DNA from: Nakamurella deserti
GTDB lineage: Bacteria; Actinomycetota; Actinomycetes; Mycobacteriales; Nakamurellaceae
Assembly (NCBI RefSeq): GCF_003260015.1
Contig: NZ_QCXS01000003.1
Span: forward strand, 1,044,315 to 1,108,314
Direction of reading: 5' to 3'
DNA length: 64,000 nt
Below, one piece after another: positions 9,536-18,510 of the stretch (positions are counted from its first letter, which is position 1; every line of letters starts with the position of its first letter). The translations under genes and the position numbers were made by a program. The notes beneath the pieces are model-generated. The model saw nothing but the letters and a program-made list of their open reading frames with translations, did no database searches and was not told the DNA's origin.

Positions 9536-9826
9536 TCAGCCGCGCCCCGACGCGGCGGCCGCCACCGTCCGGTTGTGCCACCACACCGGCACGATGACGG
9601 CCGCCGCGAACGGGATGAGCACGAGCCACGCCCATCCGCCGACACGCGCCTGCAGCTGGGTCTGACCCCACGCCACACACGCGATCCCGGTGACCGACAG
9701 CCCGGTCGACACGGGCGGCCGTCCACTCCACCCGAGCCGCCGGTCCCCCGCTGCGCGCAGGGCAACCAGTTGCGCGGCCAGCACGAGGACGAGTCCGAGC
9801 ACCACGAGCACCACGTTCGACACCAT
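9536..9826 (-). CDS. Small membrane protein, unknown function
   Basis: A 96-residue protein with three hydrophobic stretches: MVSNVVLVVLGLVLVLAAQL at the start, a central one (GLSVTGIACVAWG) and WAWLVLIPFAAAVIVPVWW, followed by a short basic tail. I recognise no family. The ATG at 9826 is chosen because it opens directly into the first helix; the 40 codons before it are arginine-rich and non-protein-like. It converges with the SDR gene, with stop codons 8 nt apart. Confidence 0.6.
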   Translation of the reverse strand: MVSNVVLVVLGLVLVLAAQLVALRAAGDRRLGWSGRPPVSTGLSVTGIACVAWGQTQLQARVGGWAWLVLIPFAAAVIVPVWWHNRTVAAAASGRG

Positions 9827-9959
9827 CGCCCACCTCCGTCGCCACGGGCCCTCCGGTGCCCGGTGTCCGCAGACCGTACGGCGACCCCCCCGCGCACGAC
9901 CGGCAGCGGCCACCGGATCCGCGCCGCCGGAGGGACCGCCCCGCACGGCGCCGCCGCCC

Positions 9960-11243
9960 TCAGGTCGGGCCCGAGGCCCCTTGCGCCACCGCGGCCGGCG
10001 CGGTCTCCCGTTCGGCGCGCCAGGCCGGCAGGTACAGCGGCGCCGCGATCGCGATCACCACGCCCGCGATGACGAACGACCAGGAGGTGTCGCCGGTCCG
10101 GTCGGCCACGGCGGTCAGCACGAGGACGCCCACCGACGCGGCCGGCTGGGACACCATCGAGTTCAACGAGACCACCGTGGCGCGGTGGTCGGGGCCGACC
10201 TGGCGGTGCAGCAGGGTGCTGTGCAACGCGTTCGAGGCGCCGTGCACCAGGTAGCAGGCGAAGAACGCGGTCAGCAAACCGACGACGCCACCGATCAGCC
10301 CCATCGTCACGACGGTCGCGCCCTGCACGAGGCGCAGCAGGACGGCGCTGCGGGCCACCCCCCACCAGCGGGTCATCAGCAGGGCGACGGCCGATCCCGC
10401 GGCCGCCGCCGCCCACGCCGCCGCGCCGGCCGGTCCGATCACCGCTGCGGCCCGGTCCGCGTCGCCGTCGAACAGTTCCGACAGCCGCACCGGGGTGAGG
10501 GACTCGAAGGCCGGCATCCCGAAGCTCCAGAACAGCTCCACCGACACCAGCGCGAGCACCACGCGGGAACGCCGCAGCAGCGCGACGCCGCCACCGATCA
10601 CCCGGGGTACCTCACGGATGCCCGACCACACCCCCGGCCGTTCGCCCGCCGGCCGGATCTCGCGCATCAGGACCAGCGTCAGCGGGATGAGCACGATCTG
10701 GACAACCAGGGCCGCCGCCACCGGCAACGCCAGCGGCTCGACTCCGTCGAAGGGCTGCCAGCTGACGAGGGGCAGCGCGAGCGCCGAACCGGCTGCGATG
10801 GCGATGCTCAGGGCGGCGTTGCCCGCCGACAGGCCGCGTTCGAGGGGGTAGTCCGGGACGGTCGCCTGGGTCGCGTCGACGAACCACGCCTCCAGCGGAC
10901 CGGAGTCCAGCGCCCGGAAGACGCCCATCAGGGCACTCGCCACGGCGAAGGACGCCACGCTGTCGGCGACGAAGTACAGCGATGTCGCGGCGACACCGAT
11001 CACGCCGGCGAGCACCAGGACGGGGCGACGGCCCCAGGCGTCGGTGAGTCCACCGGTCGGCAGCTCCAGAGCCAGCACCACGAATCCCTGGATCGCCATG
11101 ACCACACCGAGCTGGGCCAGCGAGAGGCCGCGGGCCAGCGGCAGCAGGGCCTGGACGGGGATGACCAGACCGACCGCCAGCCACCGCAGCGAGATCAGGA
11201 TCAGGTACCGGCTGCGGACCTGGGCGACGGGGAGGAGGTCCAC
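9960..11243 (-). CDS. MFS transporter
   Basis: Major facilitator permease of 427 residues with about twelve membrane segments. The loop after helix two reads GGLTDAWGRRPVL, the standard MFS motif. A long loop near the middle (MREIRPAGERPGVWSGIREV) separates the halves. The protein starts MDLLPVAQVRSRYLILISLRW, placing the first helix close to the N terminus. It resembles actinobacterial drug or solute exporters, but the substrate is unknown. No dedicated regulator is adjacent; the upstream 200 nt hold no gene. Confidence 0.85.
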   Translation of the reverse strand: MDLLPVAQVRSRYLILISLRWLAVGLVIPVQALLPLARGLSLAQLGVVMAIQGFVVLALELPTGGLTDAWGRRPVLVLAGVIGVAATSLYFVADSVASFAVASALMGVFRALDSGPLEAWFVDATQATVPDYPLERGLSAGNAALSIAIAAGSALALPLVSWQPFDGVEPLALPVAAALVVQIVLIPLTLVLMREIRPAGERPGVWSGIREVPRVIGGGVALLRRSRVVLALVSVELFWSFGMPAFESLTPVRLSELFDGDADRAAAVIGPAGAAAWAAAAAGSAVALLMTRWWGVARSAVLLRLVQGATVVTMGLIGGVVGLLTAFFACYLVHGASNALHSTLLHRQVGPDHRATVVSLNSMVSQPAASVGVLVLTAVADRTGDTSWSFVIAGVVIAIAAPLYLPAWRAERETAPAAVAQGASGPT

Positions 11244-11445
11244 CTCAGGCGACCACGGGATCAGCTGCTCGGCGGGCGTCGGACAGCGCCGGTCGTTCCG
11301 CCGTCATGCATCCGCCCCCTGCCGTACATCCGGTCCGTCCCCGGTGTCAGTATGACCGTCACGTCGCACCGTAGCGAAGACCTCGCTGTCGGTGAAGCCC
11401 CGATGGGGGGACGAACGCTTCGCACCAGCGGGCGACCGACGCCGG

Positions 11446-11829
11446 TCAGGCGTGCGACAGCAGGGCGTCCTCGGCGGACCGACGCCCGGGGTAGGCGAAC
11501 TGCTCGACCCGGACCCCCGGCCACTGCCGCCGCACGAAGGACAGCTGCTCCTCCGGGACGCCGCAGGCGGCGAAGCCGATGCGCTGCTCGTGGGCGCGGG
11601 TGGCGGTGAGCACCGCGACCTCCAGCCCACGGCTCGACCACGAGGTGACGTCCCGGCAGTCCAGGACGATGGCGCCGACGCGGGCGGCGAACAGCCCGTC
11701 GATCGCCGTGATCAGCGGCCCGAGCGCGTCCGGTCGGGCGTCGCCCCGCAGGACCAGCACGCCCACGCGTGCGGTCTGCGTGGTGTGGACCGACAGGCGG
11801 CGGGCGCCGCCGGACAGCGGCGTCCGCAT
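11446..11829 (-). CDS. STAS-domain protein, anti-sigma-factor antagonist type
   Basis: A 127-residue single STAS domain. Strand VGVLVLRGDARPDA opens the fold, and the conserved region around the phosphorylatable serine reads VLDCRDVTSWSSRGLEV at about residues 55-71. This corresponds to the D-x-S-x-v-x-x-iDSsGl pattern of SpoIIAA/RsbV proteins, although the usual Asp-Ser is Ser-Ser here. The C-terminal 30 residues depart from the fold and end in a polar tail. Such proteins release sigma factors from anti-sigma kinases, but no kinase or sigma gene is adjacent, so the partner is unknown. The ATG at 11829 was selected; an upstream GTG would add about ten residues. Confidence 0.7.
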   Translation of the reverse strand: MRTPLSGGARRLSVHTTQTARVGVLVLRGDARPDALGPLITAIDGLFAARVGAIVLDCRDVTSWSSRGLEVAVLTATRAHEQRIGFAACGVPEEQLSFVRRQWPGVRVEQFAYPGRRSAEDALLSHA

Positions 11830-12052
11830 CTGCGGGATGGTGCGCTGGACGGACAACTGGGCCTCCCTCGGCCCCCCACGATGGGAGCCACTTCCACCAT
11901 CACCGAAAGTACTCCGACGTTTCCACCGCGTCATGGCACGAGCGGGCGACCCGCACCGACCGCGGCGGCGCGGGCGATCGGATGACATGAGCGTTGCGTG
12001 ACGGGCCGGTCGGCGAGCCCGCCCACGCTGCGTCGGACCGACGCCGGACGGC

Positions 12053-13363
12053 TCAACGGCCCGCGTACAGCTCCGCCACCCGGCTCCGCACGGCCTCGGT
12101 CTGCTGATCGTCGATGGCGGCGTTGTAGCGGTCGGCGTCGCGCACCGCGCTGGCGTGGGTGCCACCGGGGATGTCGATGACGGTCAGATCGAGATCGGAG
12201 GCGGCGGCCAGTACGGTCAGCGCGGACTCGACCCGGTCGACGTTGATGGTGTTGTCGTCGGTGCCGACGTCGGGCCGCAGGTACACCACATCGGTGCCGT
12301 CCGCGAGCGCGCCGAACACGCCCGCCGCGTCGAAGCGGCGGATCACGCCGTACTGGTCCTTCACCAGGGCGGTGGACACCCCGGTCGGGTTCAGCTTCTC
12401 CCGCCACACCTCGTCCCACTTGTAGGCGAAGCGGTGACCGTCGACCATCAGGAACGGATAGTCGCCCGTCGACCACTGCCGGCGCTGCACCAGCATCTCG
12501 GCGGCCAGCCTCGTCACCGCCCCGCCGTCGGTGCCCACCGCCTCGGTGAGGCCGGTCAGGAAGTCCGCGCGCGACCGCGCGTTCGACCGGACGTCGGCGG
12601 TGCTCAGCGGTGTGCAGTCCAGGAAGACCGTGTCGATCACCGGCACCACCTGACCCGGCGCGTACAACGTCGGGTCGGCGAACCGCTGCTGGAAGTGCTG
12701 CGCGATGTTGAGCACGACGTCGCCGCCCATGCTGTTGCCGTACAGCACCAGGCGCTCGGGCCGGAAGCGCTGGAACAGGGCGTCGAACTTCGCGTCGATG
12801 TCGTCGTCGTAGATGCCGCTGCCGTAGACCAGGCTGAACACGCGGGTCTGCGGGCCGGCCAGCGACGGGGCGAGCGCCTCCGCGACGAGGTTGCCGCTCT
12901 TGCGGTTCAGACCGCCGGCGACGATGGCCATCGTGGTCCGGTACCCCGGGTCGTCGACCGACGCCGCGGACTCGACGAACCTGCTGCCGGTGGTGGGCCA
13001 CACCACGATCGCCGACACCTGCTGATCGGTGCGCAGGACGACGTAGCCGGAGGCCGCGACCGCGCCGACCAGTACCAGGACGAACCACCACCGGGCCCGC
13101 AACGCCGCCCGTCGGAAGGCCTGTGCCACCTGGCGCTCGCGCCGGATGTCGGCGGTCCCGACCGCCGCCGGCGAGACCATCGGCATCACGCCGGCCGCGG
13201 TGACCGCGCGCTCGAACGACCGTTCCCGGATCGTCAGCGGGGGTGACGGCGGCTGCGGCGGGTGTGCGGACGGGGTTGTTGCGTCAGCGGGGTGGAGCGG
13301 GTCGTCGGCCGCCGGGCCGGCCTCGACCGGCGGCAGGTCGATCAGGCCGGCCACGGCGACCAC
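12053..13363 (-). CDS. Membrane-anchored alpha/beta-hydrolase-like protein
   Basis: A 436-residue protein with a Pro-rich cytoplasmic N terminus of about 90 residues, one transmembrane helix (WWFVLVLVGAVAASGYVVL, about 91-109) and an extracytoplasmic domain. That domain carries the nucleophile-elbow motif YGNSMGGDV (G-x-S-x-G) near residue 200 and a likely catalytic His in IPGGTHASAV near residue 405. This arrangement suggests a surface-exposed esterase/lipase-like enzyme. I do not recognise the subfamily. The start is a GTG; an internal Met at residue 60 (MPMVSPAAV) is a plausible alternative that still precedes the helix. Confidence 0.65.
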   Translation of the reverse strand: MVAVAGLIDLPPVEAGPAADDPLHPADATTPSAHPPQPPSPPLTIRERSFERAVTAAGVMPMVSPAAVGTADIRRERQVAQAFRRAALRARWWFVLVLVGAVAASGYVVLRTDQQVSAIVVWPTTGSRFVESAASVDDPGYRTTMAIVAGGLNRKSGNLVAEALAPSLAGPQTRVFSLVYGSGIYDDDIDAKFDALFQRFRPERLVLYGNSMGGDVVLNIAQHFQQRFADPTLYAPGQVVPVIDTVFLDCTPLSTADVRSNARSRADFLTGLTEAVGTDGGAVTRLAAEMLVQRRQWSTGDYPFLMVDGHRFAYKWDEVWREKLNPTGVSTALVKDQYGVIRRFDAAGVFGALADGTDVVYLRPDVGTDDNTINVDRVESALTVLAAASDLDLTVIDIPGGTHASAVRDADRYNAAIDDQQTEAVRSRVAELYAGR

Positions 13364-13484
13364 CGACGCGACCTGGTTCCGAACACGGTGCCCAGCGTAC
13401 GACGCGCGACTGCGCCGAACGGGGCGATCAGCTCACGGAAGGATGGTCGCCTCGACCGGCGCGACTGCAGTACCCGGTGGCGGA

Positions 13485-13922
13485 TCAGTCGGTGCGGGTG
13501 ACCGGCGACTCGGCCAGCGCAGCGTCGACGACGAGCCCGTACCCGATGGCTGCCAGCCACACGTCCTTGGCGATACCGATGCCGCCCGGCGTCGGACGCA
13601 GGTAGCGGTCGTGCAGGCCGGGGGTGCGCACGTACAGCCCGACCAGTCCGGTGCCGAAGGCGCTCAGCCCCAGGCCGACCAGCCCGGCGGGCGCCAGCGG
13701 CAGCAGCAGCGCCGCGCCGAGGACGACCTCGGTGGCGCCGAGCGCCTTGAGGAAGGTGTTGGGCTCCACCTTCTTCAGGAACGGGTAGGCGCCGACGGCC
13801 ATCCCGTGGATACCGGCGGCCTGCTCGGAGTCGCCCTTGATCTTGCCCAGACCGCTGTTGAGGACGAAGGCACCGGCGGCGACCCGGACCGGTGCGCGGC
13901 GCAGCTTGGCGGCGAGTGACAT
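13485..13922 (-). CDS. DoxX-like small membrane protein
   Basis: A 145-residue protein with four hydrophobic segments and the layout of DoxX-like proteins: an N-terminal helix with FVLNSGLGKIKGD, a central GATEVVLGAALLLPLAP (the typical G-x-x-E-x-x-x-x-x-LLLP), and two C-terminal helices. Function in this family is loosely tied to redox and membrane-stress responses and is not established. The ATG at 13922 is chosen over longer in-frame starts because the extra upstream codons are not protein-like. The upstream gap to the divergent GGDEF-EAL gene is about 210-335 nt depending on that gene's start. Confidence 0.65.
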   Translation of the reverse strand: MSLAAKLRRAPVRVAAGAFVLNSGLGKIKGDSEQAAGIHGMAVGAYPFLKKVEPNTFLKALGATEVVLGAALLLPLAPAGLVGLGLSAFGTGLVGLYVRTPGLHDRYLRPTPGGIGIAKDVWLAAIGYGLVVDAALAESPVTRTD

Positions 13923-14257
13923 GAGCGTTCCTCGTTCTGTGTCCGTGGCGGATCGGATGTCCGACCTGTCCGACGTGGGGGGCCGTCGAAGGACGGCCCG
14001 TTGATTGTCTACCCAGGTCGTCGGGGAAACGACGTGACCCCCGGTCGGTCCCCCGTTTTCCGCCCGATCGCCGATGTCCTCCGTCATACTGACCCCATCG
14101 ACCATGACGGAACGCGCGTCATTCACCTGGTGAGGTGACGCCCGCCGTCTCCTCGACGGAGGATCGTGAGAGGAGACCCACCCTTTCCCGACCCTCTCCG
14201 CCGTCGACCACCGCGCCCGGCCGGTCGGCGATCCGCCGACCCGTACCGGAGCTGCGC

Positions 14258-16582
14258 ATGCTCGGTTCTCTCACCCCGCGGGCGTCCACCGTCCGTCTGA
14301 TGGTCGTCGCCGCGGTCGTCGTGCTGGCGATCGGCGGGGTGTTCGTCGGCTCGGAGCGCGGAACCCGCGGCATCACCGTCTTCGGCGACCTCACACAGCT
14401 CGTGCTGTCGGCGTTCGCCGGCGCCGCCGCGCTCGTCACCTCGTTCCGCACGGACGGGGCGCTGCGGGCGTCGTGGCGGTGGATCGGGTTCGGGGTCTCG
14501 GGCTGGGCGTGCGGGCAACTCGTCTACTGCTACTACGAGCTGGTCGCCGACGACCCGGCTCCGTTGCCGTCGCTGGCCGACGTCGGGTTCCTGATGTTCC
14601 CGATCGGCGTCGCGGTCGGCCTGTGGAAGTTCCCCACCTCGCAGCCGCCCGGCATCCGGATCCGCAACGTGCTCGACGGCGTGGTCGTCGTCAGCTCGAT
14701 GCTGGTGATCTCGTGGTGGACCGTGCTGCGGACGGTCTACGAGACCTACCAGGGCGAACCGATGGCCCTCGTGGTGTCGATGGCCTATCCCATCGGTGAC
14801 GTGCTGTTCGTGGCCATGGTGGTGTACTCGCTGAGCCGCCCCGGCCCCTTCCGCCGGCCGCTGCTGCTGCTGACCGCGGCGCTGACGGCGATGGCCGTGG
14901 CCGACAGCTCCTACGCCTACCTCTCCGCGACGGACCGTTACGCCACCGGGGCCCTCTCCGATCTGGGCTGGGTGGTCGCGTTCGTGCTGATCGCGGTGAC
15001 CGCGATCCGCCCGCCGAAGGACGCGGAGACGTTCATCGAGAACCCGGTGAGCGCTCATGACGTGCCGTTCATCGTCCCGTTCCTGCCGTTGCTCGCCGCC
15101 GCGGCCGTCGTCATCGTCGTGCAGCTGGTGACGCAACGGACCGCCGGGCCGATCGACTTCGTCTGCTTCGCGGTGGGCGTGGCCGGCGTCGTGGGGCGGC
15201 AGTACCTGACGTACAGCGAGAACCGGCGCCTGATGGCCGTCGTCGCCGCCCGCGAGGACCAGCTGCGCCGGCAGGCCACCTCGGACCTGCTGACCGGGCT
15301 GACCAACCGGGCCCTGTTCAACGACCGGGTCGGGCACGCACTGGAGCTGCACCGGCGGGATCTGCGTCCGCTGGCCATCATGTTCTGCGACCTCGACGAC
15401 TTCAAGGCGGTCAACGACACGTTCGGTCATCCCGCCGGCGACGAGCTGCTGATCCGGGTCAGCGACCGGCTCCGGGGTGCGCTGCGGACCGGTGACACCC
15501 TGGCCCGGTTCGGCGGCGACGAGTTCGCCATCCTCATCGAGGACGGCGGCGAGTCGACCGCGGTGGGGGCGCGGATCATCGAGGCGCTGCGCCCGCCGTT
15601 CACCGTCGCCGGCAGCCTGCTCACCGTCCGGATGAGCGTCGGGATGATCGAGGTCAAGCCCGACGACCCCAGCCCGACGCTGGAGGCGCTGCTGGCCAAC
15701 GCCGACCTGGCGATGTACTCGGCGAAGCGGTCGGGCAAGGGCAAGCTCGCGCTGTACGACCCGACGATGATGGCGCCCAACGTGCTGGACCTGCCCCTGC
15801 AGAAGCCGCTGGCGGCGGCGATCGCCGACGGCCGCATCACCGCGGTGTACCAGCCGGTGGTGTCGCTGACCGACGGGATGGTCGTCGGGTTGGAGGCGCT
15901 GGCCCGGTGGCGCCACGAAGGCGCCGACGTCCCGCCGAGCCAGTTCGTCCCCCTCGCGATGCGCGCCGGCCTGATCGGCGGGCTCACCACGGTGATGCTG
16001 CGGACCGCCTGCGCCGACGTGGCGGACTGGTCGCGCCGGCTCGGCCACCGCGACCTGCGGGTCGCGGTCAACGTGCCGCCGTCGCTCATCACCGACCCGG
16101 GTTTCCCCGCCCGGATGGCCGACGTGCTCGGCCGGTGGGACATGAACGCCGACCAGCTGGTCCTGGAGATCACCGAGGACGCCCTGCTGGGCGACATCGC
16201 CACGGTGACCGCGGTGACCCGGTCGTTGAGCGCGCTCGGGCTGCCGCTGGCGTTGGACGACTTCGGCAAGGGTTACTCGTCGCTGGTCAACCTGCAGCAC
16301 ATCCCGCTGCGCATCCTCAAGATCGACATGGCGTTCGTCGCCGAGATCGACCGGGACCCGCGGGCCGAACGCCTCATCCGGGCGTTGCTGCGGCTGGGCA
16401 GCGACCTCGGGCTGGACATGGTCGCCGAAGGCGTCGAACGCCCGGCCCAGGCCGCCGTCCTGCGCGAGCTGGGCTGCCCGTTCGCCCAGGGCAACCTGTT
16501 CGCCCGGCCCGCGCCGGCCGACAAGATCTTTGCCCTTCTGGGCCGGCCGCTGCAGCTGGACCTGGACGTCGAAGCCCGCTGA
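14258..16582 (+). CDS. Membrane GGDEF-EAL c-di-GMP turnover protein
   Basis: A 774-residue protein with about eight N-terminal membrane helices (residues about 15-320), a short linker (REDQLRRQATSDLLTGL), a GGDEF diguanylate-cyclase domain and an EAL phosphodiesterase domain. RFGGDEF is intact at about residues 417-423. An RxxD inhibitory site (RTGD) lies five residues before it. In the EAL domain the metal and catalytic residues are visible in LEALARW (near 546), EITEDAL, ALDDFGKGYSSL, KID and AEGVE. Both activities could therefore be present. I use ATG 14258, since the longer GTG start at 14135 adds 41 Arg/Pro/Ser-rich residues. No PAS, GAF or response-regulator input is present, so the membrane region is the likely sensor. 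Confidence 0.92.
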   Translation: MLGSLTPRASTVRLMVVAAVVVLAIGGVFVGSERGTRGITVFGDLTQLVLSAFAGAAALVTSFRTDGALRASWRWIGFGVSGWACGQLVYCYYELVADDPAPLPSLADVGFLMFPIGVAVGLWKFPTSQPPGIRIRNVLDGVVVVSSMLVISWWTVLRTVYETYQGEPMALVVSMAYPIGDVLFVAMVVYSLSRPGPFRRPLLLLTAALTAMAVADSSYAYLSATDRYATGALSDLGWVVAFVLIAVTAIRPPKDAETFIENPVSAHDVPFIVPFLPLLAAAAVVIVVQLVTQRTAGPIDFVCFAVGVAGVVGRQYLTYSENRRLMAVVAAREDQLRRQATSDLLTGLTNRALFNDRVGHALELHRRDLRPLAIMFCDLDDFKAVNDTFGHPAGDELLIRVSDRLRGALRTGDTLARFGGDEFAILIEDGGESTAVGARIIEALRPPFTVAGSLLTVRMSVGMIEVKPDDPSPTLEALLANADLAMYSAKRSGKGKLALYDPTMMAPNVLDLPLQKPLAAAIADGRITAVYQPVVSLTDGMVVGLEALARWRHEGADVPPSQFVPLAMRAGLIGGLTTVMLRTACADVADWSRRLGHRDLRVAVNVPPSLITDPGFPARMADVLGRWDMNADQLVLEITEDALLGDIATVTAVTRSLSALGLPLALDDFGKGYSSLVNLQHIPLRILKIDMAFVAEIDRDPRAERLIRALLRLGSDLGLDMVAEGVERPAQAAVLRELGCPFAQGNLFARPAPADKIFALLGRPLQLDLDVEAR

Positions 16583-16630
16583 GGACGACCCGGGTGCGTC
16601 GGTCGCCGACGGTCGGGGCAGGTCACCGGT

Positions 16631-17308
16631 ATGGACGTGACCGCGCTCGTGGTGGGCGGCTCGAGCGCGATCGGCTCCGCGGTCGCCGCCGCCCTGGCGG
16701 CCGACGGGCACCGGGTGCGGCTGTGGGGACGGTCGCGGCAACGGCTGGCGGCGGCGTGCGCGGCCGTCGGCCCGGACGCCGACACCGAGATCGTGGACGT
16801 CACCGACCGGACGGCCCTGGCCACCGCGGCCGCCGGCCTGCCCGCGCTGCGGGTCGTGGTCTGGGCCGCCGGCCTCTTCGACTGGGCCGACGCCGACGAG
16901 GCCGACCCTGCCGCCTGGGAGTCGGTGTTGGACGTGAACCTGGTGGCCGCGGCGGCCGCCACCCGGCTGCTGCTGCCCACGTTGCTGCGGACGGCACCGT
17001 CGACGCTGATCTACCTGGGCTCGGCGGCCGGTCACACCGCCTACGCGCACAACGCGGCCTACGTGGCCAGCAAGCACGGGCTGACCGGGCTCGCCCGTGC
17101 GGTGTGGCTGGACGTCCGGGACCGTGACGTCAAGGTCAGCCTGATCAGCCCCGGCCTGGTCGCGGCGGGCGCGGGTCTGCGCGCCGGGGCCGCGGTGGAC
17201 GCGCTGCTGGCGCCGGCCGACGTGGCCGCGGCGGTCCGCTTCGTCACCGGCTTCCCGGTGCGCGGCTGCCCCACCGAGATCCGGCTCGAGCCGCAACGCA
17301 CACCGTGA
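16631..17308 (+). CDS. Short-chain dehydrogenase/reductase
   Basis: A 225-residue SDR, slightly shorter than the typical 250. The cofactor motif is VVGGSSAIGSAV, followed by an RSRQRLAAA segment that suggests NADP preference. Catalytic Ser is in YLGSAAGH and the Tyr/Lys pair in YVASKHG. The C terminus (VSLISPGLVAAGAG) is normal for the family, after which the substrate-binding lid is short. It starts 48 nt after the GGDEF-EAL gene on the same strand and converges with the next hydrolase gene with a 9-nt gap. Substrate unknown. Confidence 0.85.
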   Translation: MDVTALVVGGSSAIGSAVAAALAADGHRVRLWGRSRQRLAAACAAVGPDADTEIVDVTDRTALATAAAGLPALRVVVWAAGLFDWADADEADPAAWESVLDVNLVAAAAATRLLLPTLLRTAPSTLIYLGSAAGHTAYAHNAAYVASKHGLTGLARAVWLDVRDRDVKVSLISPGLVAAGAGLRAGAAVDALLAPADVAAAVRFVTGFPVRGCPTEIRLEPQRTP

Positions 17309-17317
17309 CCGCGGAGG

Positions 17318-18046
17318 TCAGGCCATGAACTCCAGCAGCGCCCGGTGCGCGGCGCCACCCGGCTCGGCGGCGTTCGTCTCCCCCGACAGATCCCGGTGGT
17401 CGACCTTGAGCAGCGCGTTCTCCAGCTGACGCAGCCGCGAGCGGTGGTCGGAGCGGGCGTGACCCAGGTCGAGCAGCAGCACCTCGGACCGCACGGCGGT
17501 CAGTCGGTCCCACCACTCCTGATCCGGTCGGGCCAGCGTCTCCAGCAGGGTCTTGGCCCGTCCGAACCCGCCCACGTTCTGCAGGATCCGCCCGCGGCGA
17601 ACCGTGGTGAACGCCCCGTTCAGCGCCATCGAGGCGGTCATCCGGCTGGTGCCGCGGCTGCCCGCGGGCGGCGGCGACATCGGGTCCTCGAGGACGATGC
17701 GGCGGTAGCGGTCGGGAGCGTCGGCGGCCAGGCTCAGCGCCAGGTACCCGCCGAACCCGTGCCCCACGATGTCCACCTCGCCGTCGATGGTCTGCTCGGT
17801 GAGCTCCTGCAGGAAGCCGACCAGCTCCGGCATCCCGCCGTCGATGGGGTCGCTCTGCGCGAACCCGGGCAGGTCGGGGGCGACCGCTTCGCGGCCGATG
17901 CCGACGATCCCGCTGGTCAGACCGGCGAACGAGGCACCGCAGCCGCCGATGTCGTGGAGCAGCAGCACGGGCCGGCCGGTCCCGGCACAGCGGATCCGGA
18001 CCAGGTGGTCGCCGATGTGGACGTCGTGCGCCAAGCTGAAAGCCAC
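17318..18046 (-). CDS. Alpha/beta-hydrolase fold protein lacking the nucleophile serine
   Basis: A 242-residue protein with the alpha/beta-hydrolase core: oxyanion-hole strand VLLLHDIGGCGASF, then VAPDLPGFAQSD, then the nucleophile elbow and a C-terminal EFMA helix. The elbow reads DIVGHGFGGYL, so the family's G-x-S-x-G has Gly (codon GGG) where the nucleophile Ser normally stands. A possible catalytic His is in KVDHRDL. The fold is convincing but hydrolase activity is doubtful, so it may be a pseudoenzyme or use a different chemistry. It converges with the preceding SDR gene. Confidence 0.75.
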   Translation of the reverse strand: MAFSLAHDVHIGDHLVRIRCAGTGRPVLLLHDIGGCGASFAGLTSGIVGIGREAVAPDLPGFAQSDPIDGGMPELVGFLQELTEQTIDGEVDIVGHGFGGYLALSLAADAPDRYRRIVLEDPMSPPPAGSRGTSRMTASMALNGAFTTVRRGRILQNVGGFGRAKTLLETLARPDQEWWDRLTAVRSEVLLLDLGHARSDHRSRLRQLENALLKVDHRDLSGETNAAEPGGAAHRALLEFMA

Positions 18047-18230
18047 GGAAGAACCATCCTCGTCGATGGGTGCGGCGACCGGGGCCCCGCCAGGGACCCG
18101 GTCCAGACGCCGCGCCCCGGATGACCGGCCGCGACGGATGGCCCACCCTACCGCGGGGCGTCTCCCGCGGAGGAACGAATCGGCTGGTCCCGGGGGCGAC
18201 GGACCGCGGGCACCGTCCTACCCTGGGTGC

Positions 18231-18509
18231 ATGTGCCGCAACATCACCGAGCTGCGCGGTCTCGTCCCCGCAGCCACCCCCGTCGAGGTCGAGGCCGCCG
18301 CCCGGCAGTACGTGCGCAAGGTGTCCGGGATCCAGAAGGTCACCGACACCACCCGCGAGCCGTTCGAGGCCGCGGTGGCCGAGATCGCGGCGATCACCGC
18401 CCGGCTGCTCGGCCAGCTGCCGGAGCGCCGGCAGCCACCGGCCACCGTCCCGCCGCTGCGCCGGCCCGAGGTGCTGGCGCGGATGGCCGCACGGGCGACG
18501 GCGTCCTGA
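18231..18509 (+). CDS. DUF2277 family protein
   Basis: A 92-residue protein beginning MCRNITELRGLVP, the hallmark N terminus of DUF2277, followed by the conserved AARQYVRKVSGIQK stretch and a helical region ending in a Pro-rich linker. No function is established for the family. Length and start agree with homologues. It ends one base before the GTG start of the SMP-30 gene, so the two are probably translated from one mRNA. Confidence 0.85.
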   Translation: MCRNITELRGLVPAATPVEVEAAARQYVRKVSGIQKVTDTTREPFEAAVAEIAAITARLLGQLPERRQPPATVPPLRRPEVLARMAARATAS

Positions 18510-18510
18510 G

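Noticed and set aside
14123-17296. 1057-codon open frame opposite the GGDEF-EAL and SDR genes
   Set aside because: Gln/Arg/His/Gly-rich composition and no domain; the opposite strand encodes clear GGDEF, EAL and SDR motifs.
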